Below, in pieces: positions 56,985 to 64,000 of a stretch of DNA of 64,000 nt (position 1 is the stretch's first letter; every line of letters starts with the position of its first letter). Position numbers and translations under genes: made by a program. The stretch is from Mytilus galloprovincialis (taxonomy: Eukaryota; Mollusca; Bivalvia; Mytilida; Mytilidae). The notes beneath the pieces were generated by a model. That model had not been told where the DNA came from, ran no database searches, and saw nothing but the letters and a program-made list of their open reading frames with translations. The stretch is from the NCBI RefSeq assembly GCF_965363235.1, contig NC_134848.1, forward strand, positions 60,970,181-61,034,180, read 5' to 3'.

Positions 56985-58090
56985 CATATGAATATATATA
57001 ATTTAGGGGTGGGGATCTCAACGGTTTTCGAGTTCTCAAACAGGTAGGGGTAGGCAGAGGATTTAGGGGAGGCGCCCCCCCCCTTTTTGGGAAAAAAAAT
57101 TGGTTGCTTATATAGGGAATCACTGAAGCGTATCTGGAGCGGGTCCCCTCTTAGGTCAGTCAGTGGGCCCCCACTGGGGGTAGGGTGACCCTAGGGACTT
57201 CCACTACATTTCATTTTATTTGTTATATTGTCCCATACATAAATATATATGGTTTAGGGGTGGTGATCTCATTGGTTTCCAAGTTCTCAAACAGGAGGGG
57301 TAGGGTGACCCCAGGGACTCACTCCCCCTATATTTCATTTAATTAGTTATATTGGCCCATATATGAATATATATTGTTTTGGTGTGGGGATCTCGACCGT
57401 TTCCAAGTTCTCAAACAGGAGGGTTGGGGTGACTACAGGGACTTCCCCTATATTTCATTTGATTTGTTATATTGTCCCATACATGAGTATATATGGTTTA
57501 GGGGTGAGGATCTTGACCATTTCCAAGTTCTCAAACAGGAGGGCGTACAGTGACCCAAGGGACTCCCCTATCTTTCGTTTGAATTGTTATATTGTCCCGT
57601 ACATGAATATATATGGTTAAAGGGTGGGGATCTCAACGGGTTTCAAATTCTCTAACAGGAGGGGGTTGGGGTGACCCCAGCGACTCTTCCTATATTTCGT
57701 TGATTTTTTACTGTAGTATTGTCATAAACATGAATATATATGGTTAAGGGGTGCGGATCTCGACCGTTTCCAAGTTCTCAAACAGGAGGGGTAGGGTAAC
57801 TCCAGGGACTCCCCCTATATTTAATTTTATTCATTATATTGTCCTATACTTGAATATATGCAGGGGCGGATTCAGTCGGAAAAGGGGGGGGGGGCGTGCA
57901 CCCCCTTAAATTTGCAAAGCATGGGTTGTTCTCAGCTTAATAAAGAATATTCCGATAATTTTACCTCAAATTTTTTTTAGCCTCGCCCTTTAAGTTTGTG
58001 CCCCTCCTAACCTAAAATCCTGGATCTGCCCCTCATATGGTTTAGGGGTGGGGAGCTCGACCTTTTCCAAGTTATTAAACAGGAGGGGGT
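56985..58090. repeat. Minisatellite, ~120-bp unit, about eight copies
   Basis: Each unit has TATTGTCCCATACATGAATA, TATATGGTTTAGGGGTGGGG, ATCTCGACCGTTTCCAAGTT and CTCAAACAGGAGGGGTAGGG. The first unit is enlarged by extra G/C-rich sequence, and a MITE interrupts the array at 57862-58035. Unit phase is kept at about 120 bp from 57230 to 57840. Open frames over it are by-products. Confidence 0.9.
57862..58035. mobile_element. MITE with CAGGGGCGGAT ends inside the minisatellite
   Basis: The left end CAGGGGCGGATTCAGTC and the right end CCTGGATCTGCCCCTC... reversed are inverted repeats. Flanking ATATATG and ATATGG of the array unit suggest a short target duplication. Ends of this type are known from hAT-like MITEs in many animals. 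Confidence 0.7.
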
Positions 58091-58419
58091 AGAGTGGCCC
58101 AAAGGATTGAGATAAAAAAAAAAAAAACAACCCTTCGAAATTGCAGTAATATGTTTACACTTTAAAAGCATCTCACATGCATTTTCATCATTTATCACTG
58201 ATAAAGAAAATTTATACTGTGACCATGAACATGTTTATTGTTAGATTATACTATTCCCAGCTATCACGTTGTATTGGATTTTTAAATTAAAATTTGTCAA
58301 AAAGAATTTTGAGTTTCTGTATAAAATATTTTTCTGCTTTTTCTTTCTTTTACATATATCTTTTGGTTTACAATTCTAGTGTTCATATTCATTTACCATG
58401 CACAGATGTATTTTTTCAC

Positions 58420-58521
58420 CTGCTTAGATTTATTTTGTAATCGATCGCCAAACCCGGAATTACCCTTATCCGCTTCCGGAATCGGATCCGATATTGTACA
58501 ATTTGTCTTCACGGCCGCCAT
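58420..58521 (-). CDS. Possible first coding exon (34 codons)
   Basis: On the minus strand an ATG in good context (ACAATGGCGGCC) opens 34 codons, starting MAAVKTNCTISDPIPEADKG and ending KSKQ before CAG|GTGAAA, a fair donor. The block is less AT-rich than its surroundings, as first exons often are. No matching second exon was found before the minisatellite, and no family is recognised. It may be a real first exon, a promoter fragment, or part of a repeat. Confidence 0.3.
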
Positions 58522-61487
58522 TGTTATGTGTTTACAATGTTGTTTTTGTCGATCAGATACGATTTTACTCGAATTTATACAATATTTTTCGGCGATTTTC
58601 TGTATAAAGCTGGCGGTTGGACAAAATGAACATCGCTGTCATGAATAATATTGATAAAAATAAGTTTTTATCTCGTTCAATTTGAGACTTTCGTGAACAT
58701 GGTGAAAAGCTTTGCAAAGTTAATTCTTATTTTCTTTCAGTGGAAGGTGACTACGTCGAGCGTAGCTAGAAACTAACTACTTTAATTGAAATTTCGCTTG
58801 CAAAAGTGGAAGGTCGCGGACCTCGGACCACCGCTAATTTGCACACCTGCCTCCAAATTGAAAAGATACGAAAAATTCTTTTTCTAATTTGAAATTGCCG
58901 CCAACAGCATGAACAGTTGAACTTATTATATAATAGACTACTGACGTAGTTGTACTACGTATTGATGACAAACAATATTCCTACGACTTTTGCCATTTGG
59001 GAAATCTAAACTACTTGTCTTAAGAGATTTTCGGCGATTAAATATTTCATACCATTGTTCTTTGACATCTTGGCCAAAAGCACAAGTCAGAACGAACTAC
59101 ACAAGGATTCTTAATAAGAACTACTTCCTATGTGTAACTTCAAAACTTTTGGATAAATCGACGATCATTTAAGGTTTTTCTGGTCATATTTTTTGTAATC
59201 CAGAATAAAAAGTATTAAAAAAGTGTTCAATTAGTTATATATAACCTAGAAGCAAGCTAGATAATAACAATGGCAAGTATTTCAGCATTTATTGGGTAGA
59301 ACACAAATCTAGGGTGCTCGCATAATGCAGCTTAACTGCATAAAAACGAATGGACAAGAACTGTCATATTCCTGACTTGGTACAGGCATTTTCAAATGTA
59401 GAAAATGGTGGATTAAACCTGGTTCTATAGCGCTAACCCTCTCACTTTATTTGAAAAGAAAAGTCTAAATTCAAATAAATGCAATATGAATTATTATATT
59501 TAAGTACCTAAATATCTTTATAAAAAAGTGTTGATAAAGAAAAATATTTAATTTGGAAGACTGTAAATGACAAATAAGATACTAAAATGATGATGACTGA
59601 TGTAAAAGAAAATAAAGAAATATGAGATGAGAAGTAAAATATTTATAGTTAAACTGAATAGAAAATACAAAAAGTAACTTAGATTACCTATTTTGAAATG
59701 TAATATCTAAGAAGTTAACGTTCAGGCGATTCAAATTCATTTAACGTTAAAGAGTAGAAAGAATTACCCTTGTTTATATGAGAGCCGTAAAATAATGCCT
59801 GAAACTTTAACCTTCAAAAGATAAAAGTACATAAAAAAATAAAATCTTAAGAAGAGGTTGGTTGTTTAAAGACTTAAAATTAAAAAAAAAAAAAAAAAGC
59901 AGAAAATGTCGAGGCATGGCACAGTGTACTATAATGAATAAATATAGATGAATAAATAAATAGTAATTCAAAGAGAAACGCACGTGTAAAAATAAACAAA
60001 TGTTGGTTGATTGTTCAAGTTTGTAAAGGTTCTATAGCGATACCGATAAAGTGTTGAGTGAAACATGTGTTTTAAGGTTCCCGTATATATGTAAGAATTT
60101 AATGTAAGTTTAATTGTAAGAATTAGAATGGTACCGACCTAATTTAGTGCTAAATGTGTTGACCTAGCTAGTCATCATGTAAAACCCTGATTATAGCAAA
60201 CATAATGTATTCTAGCATAAAATGATAAGCAAATTATTATTCATAATGTAAAATCTTAACTGTAATCAAATGTTTTAGAAAACTATCCATTGTAAAACAA
60301 ACAACAAATCCGACTAAAGAAAGATAATAGAAAATGAGGGTATGACTTGCGGTAGTTCTGGAGTCGGAGCAAAGTACATTTACCTAGAAAAATGAGCACA
60401 TACCCCAGAGAGAGGAAATGACTCGGGTATATTTGGAGTTCGAGCAGACTACCAAGAAAAGCAGGCTTACCACATATAAGAAATAGAGAAACGATAATAA
60501 TAATAATGATAATAAAAAGAAAAAAACACCAACGCTCTTACAATAAAAATGAAGAGATCGAAAACTGAAAATATTAAATAATGAAATTGTTTTATTAATA
60601 AGAAAAATTAGAATAAGAATATCTAAAACGCAATAAGTCATCTTGGTCATAACAACTTGTATAACCAAAACATCTAATATAAACTGATTATAAGCCACAA
60701 AGTCAAATAGTCAAATTCAGTTTTTAAAATTTAAACAAGTTTTAAAAGAAATAAATTCGAATGTAAAATTGCGCAGCAATTTCTTCTAAAAACAGGGATA
60801 TATAATGAAGGTAAATTGAGGTAAAATATTTAGAGAAATAAATTTTAATATTTCATATAAAACTAAGTGAATCTTCTATGTACTTGTAGAAAATAACTAA
60901 TTCTTGTATAAAGCTTTTTGTATAAAAAGATATAATTAGAAAGTCTATAATGTTATGTAACTTTTAATATATATAAGTATTAGATGTGAAATTCATTTTA
61001 TTTGACACTTAGCGACATACATAAGGTTTGACAGCTTAAACTCTTCGAAGTATTTCCTTTAGCAAATATATCTAATTCTTCTATTGTTCACTTAGAATTC
61101 TATCGAACCAAATAATCGGATTTCCCTAGTGGTCGTAAAAACAAAGTATTAAGTAATTGAAAATTATGCAAAAATGTGAATAAGGTAAAAGAGATCTAAC
61201 CAATTGAAACTGTCCTTATAAAAATAAGTATTCTAAAAGTCATTTTGATTGGTGAATAAAACAAGTCCAACTAGCACATGTTCTTGGGTTTTAAAATAGG
61301 AAACCCTAAGGAATCAAACATTAATTTACTCGTGTGATTGGACTCGAAATAAGCATATATAGACATCTTTGTTTTATTCACCAGGAGGCCTCGAAAGAAT
61401 GCGAACGACAGTCCCCAAAATTATTGTAGTTAAGAATAGTGAAAAGATATGTAAACAGCAGAGCGACAACAACACTAAAACCCTTTA
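58522..61487. other. Gene-free stretch
   Basis: No exon is recognised. It holds a reversed family D part at 59350-59450 (TCATATTCCTGACTTGGTAC), a relic near 59700-59760 of the sequence at 56150-56215, a poly-A run near 59882, and a pair of related blocks near 60345 and 60415 (TATGACTTGCGGTAGTTCTG and AATGACTCGGGTATATTTGG). Confidence 0.45.
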
Positions 61488-61537
61488 GCGGGAGAGGGGA
61501 GGCAACTGCCTTAGTCTGCGCTTTCCCCTCTTTCCCG
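61488..61537. repeat. GC-rich interrupted palindrome at the LINE 5' side
   Basis: GCGGGAGAGGGGA (61488-61500) faces CTTTCCCCTCTTTCCCGC (61520-61537) in inverted orientation, with two extra bases in the right arm. The loop contains GCAACTGCCTTAG. The block stands out against the AT-rich surroundings and lies within 25 bp of the start of recognisable LINE coding sequence. Confidence 0.7.
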
Positions 61538-61549
61538 CATCATATAATG

Positions 61550-63034
61550 GTTTAGTTGATATGAGTATTGCAGCACGTCTTCTTGATACTGATGAAGTCG
61601 CTGTATATTTTCGTTTATATTTGTTATTGTATGCAGATGATACTGTAATTTTAGCCGAATCGGCAGCAGAGTTACAAGCCTCATTAAATGCCATGTATTT
61701 ATATTGCCAAACTTGGAAAATGCAAGTAAACATATCTAAGACAAAAGCTGTAATATTTTCAAGATCTAGACTTAACACAGATAATATGAACTTTAAATAT
61801 AGTGGTGAAAGCCTTAATATTGTTACAAATTTTCAATACCTTGGTATTATATTTTCATGTAAGGGTTAATTTAATGACGCCAAAGCACATCTTGTACAGC
61901 AAGCAAGAAAAGCCATGTTTATAGTCTTAAGAAAGGCTAGGAAGTTGAATTTACCAATTGATATGCAATTAGAGCTATTTGATACAATGGTTGTACCTAT
62001 TTTGTTATATGGTGCAGAAGTATGGGGTTTTGAAAATTGTAATATTATAGAAAACTTGCATATGCAATTTTGTAAAATAATTTTGAAGGTTAAAAAAAGT
62101 ACTGCTCATTGTATGATTTATGGAGAATTGGGTAGAATACCATTACATATTTTTATTAAAGCTAGAGTGGTTGGTTTCTGGCAACGTATCATGTGTGGTA
62201 AAAGAGAAAAAATTTCATATACACTGTATTCTATATTGTATCAGCTTAGTAAAAGGGGTATCTACCACTCTAAATGGTTGTTAGAAATTAGAAATACTTT
62301 ATATGAATGTGGATTTAATTTGATTTGGGATGATCAAATAATTGCTAAATCTGATAATATTAGTAAGAATGTCAAGAAATGTTTAAGTGATAAATTTATG
62401 TTGAACTGGAGTAATAATGTTATGAATTCTGCAAAATGTCTTAATTACAGAATATACAAGTCTGATTTTTGTTTTGAGAAATATTTATCGGTGTTACCAT
62501 CTGATCTAAGAATGTATTTATGTAAATTCCGTTGCCTTAGTGATAAATTGCCCATTGAAACGGGCAGATTTTTTAATATTGATAGATCTGAAAGACATTG
62601 TAATCTTTGTAATGCTAATGAACTTGGTGATGAGTTGCATTACTTATTCAAATGTACCTTTTTCAACAATGTAAGAGCTAAATTTTTACCTTTAAATATA
62701 TGTAAAAACCCAAATGTTTTAAAATTTAAAGAATTGATGAATCAGATTTATTTACACTTACTGGAATAGCAAAATTTTCAATTTTGCTAAATTTTGCAAA
62801 AGTGTTATTAAAACCTTTTAATGCATGTGCTTAATCATGTTACTATAATTTGTACTTCCTGTCAAATATCTGTATTAATTATATATATACTATTATTGCA
62901 CCTTTGTTATTAAATCATGTTGTTCTAATGTATATATGTTCACACTTTTATTGTTTGTTAAAAAATGTTGTACTAACATACCCCATGTGGGGGCTTTAGT
63001 GAAATAAAATGTCTTATGTCTTATGTCTTATGTC
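61550..63034 (+). mobile_element. 5'-truncated LINE with reverse transcriptase C-terminal half and (GTCTTAT)3 tail
   Basis: One frame runs from about 61561 to 62769, interrupted by a single in-frame TAA at 61867. LLLYADDTVILAES is the catalytic YADD motif of the palm; WKMQVNISKTKAVIFS and FQYLGIIFSCKG are the following conserved motifs. After the stop the frame continues as DMQLELFDTMVVPILLYGAE (thumb). A zinc-knuckle-like CNLCNANELGDELHYLFKC lies near the end. The N-terminal endonuclease and fingers are missing. The 3' end (GGGGGCTTTAGTGAAATAAA) carries three GTCTTAT repeats. YADD, the C-terminal knuckle and the short tandem tail suggest a CR1/L2- or Jockey-like clade. It is dead but fairly young, with only one stop in about 400 codons. 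Confidence 0.85.
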
Positions 63035-64000
63035 GCATAACATTGCTGTCAGAATGATCTTCCCAATTTCATTAATACTGCATATTTTAGATTTTGTTCA
63101 TATACGTAATTCAGAGATCTTTAGATTATTCATGCTAATTTAATTGATAAAAAATATTTTCCAAGTATCTATCTAGAGCATTGAAGGATATTGAAAACGA
63201 CCCTTAAACAACACGTTATTCCCGTCTATACATATATTCTCAGTCATCCTTTGGTTGCCTCTTAAAGTAATCATCAACGACACAATTGTTGACCTTGTAG
63301 ATATTAAAGTTCTCCGTTAAATATGCGTAGATGTCTTGAGCCACAGAAGCTTGATGGTAAGCGAAACATTAAATTGTCTTTAATGCTCTATAATTTATTA
63401 ACATGTAATGGCTTTACCTAAAACAAAAGTATTTTTTAGAGTTTTTACGAAATATGCAAGAGAATCTATGCAGTGAATCGAATAAATTATCTAATATCTG
63501 TATATATTTCAGAGGCATGCTAAGGTTTTTTTTTAGCAAATCAAAATGTAATGTTCAGCGTATTTGCAGGCTTTTCATATATAAAATATCTAATAAACCA
63601 TTAAAAAACCTCACACCTGCGACTATGTAGATTATTTAGTGAAGGGCTCCTTTTAAAGCTGTGGTAGGAAAAATATCACAAAATAACACTATATGACATT
63701 TGATAGTCCTATATAATAATAATTGCCTTCGCATTATATATTTTCATTATTTAAATGTTTTCATGCTGATATTTTCATTTTTTTTTTCTCATACATTGAT
63801 GGTAAAAAAAAGATGAATAAAAAAAATATAGCAATCTAACTGAGAAAATATAAGAAATAAACAGAAATTTACAGAAAAAAACAGAAAAAAACAGAAATAA
63901 ACAGAAATAGAAAATAATGCCCTCAAGTTCATATTCTAGTATTATCACTGATGTTATTTTTGTCCGATGAGTCTCCGTTATAATTGAGTATTTATTTTAT
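63035..64000. other. AT-rich end of the window
   Basis: No gene or named repeat; an ACAGAAATAA-like run near 63860-63910 is a simple repeat. Confidence 0.45.

Noticed and set aside
57363-57620. 85-codon plus-strand frame with internal repeats
   Set aside because: It is the 120-bp minisatellite read through; its unit length is divisible by three.
61485-61778. 97-codon minus-strand frame antisense to the LINE
   Set aside because: It is a shadow of the reverse transcriptase frame and the GC-rich hairpin.
1-64000. CRISPR array, bacterial operon or prophage
   Set aside because: No regularly spaced repeats with unique spacers, no ribosome binding sites and no tightly packed genes; introns and LINE/MITE content show animal DNA.

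Overview
The window looks like nuclear DNA of a marine bivalve, most probably a mussel (Mytilus or a close relative). The base composition is strongly AT-rich. The genes are short, split by introns and widely spaced. Two gene families that are greatly expanded in bivalves are present: secreted or membrane C1q-domain proteins and a cGAS-like nucleotidyltransferase fused to helical repeats. Most of the rest is a dense patchwork of short dispersed repeats that I recognise as typical of mussels. The species call is inference from recall, not from a search.

Layout. 1-6.4 kb: repeats, including a roughly 556-bp satellite (3652-5356). 6.4-6.9 kb: an intronless 178-residue protein of unknown function on the minus strand, with a CaaX-like C-terminus. 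8.8-13.6 kb: a four-exon gene on the plus strand that I assembled from small exons. It encodes a 95-residue selenoprotein W-like protein with an in-frame TGA at the selenocysteine position and a SECIS-type stem-loop in the 3' UTR. 13.8-22.6 kb: repeats. 22.7-25.6 kb: a cGAS/Mab-21-like receptor gene with an intact catalytic triad and a TPR-like C-terminus; its first exon is joined to the catalytic exon across an apparent one-base frameshift. 25.8-28.8 kb: repeats.

28.8-42.8 kb, minus strand: a membrane-anchored C1q gene (transmembrane exon, two stalk exons, one C1q exon), followed downstream by a degenerate copy of the stalk plus C1q unit with a repeat inserted in its stalk exon. 43-49.7 kb: MITE-like elements, foldbacks and tRNA-like relics. 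49.8-55.0 kb, minus strand: a three-exon secreted coiled-coil C1q gene. 55-61.4 kb: local duplications, a 120-bp minisatellite and a possible isolated first exon. 61.5-63.0 kb: a 5'-truncated LINE with a reverse transcriptase segment and a 7-bp 3' tail repeat. The remainder to 64 kb shows nothing.

How the genes relate. The cGAS-like and C1q genes both fit the innate immune repertoire of bivalves, respectively intracellular ligand sensing and extracellular or surface pattern binding. The selenoprotein W-like gene is a small redox protein with no evident link to them. All internal exon junctions of both C1q genes are phase 1, so stalk and C1q exons can be duplicated or skipped without changing frame, and the duplicated unit shows this process. 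The most notable item is the selenoprotein W-like gene: its redox motif has Gln where the family has Cys, and a Cys directly after the selenocysteine.
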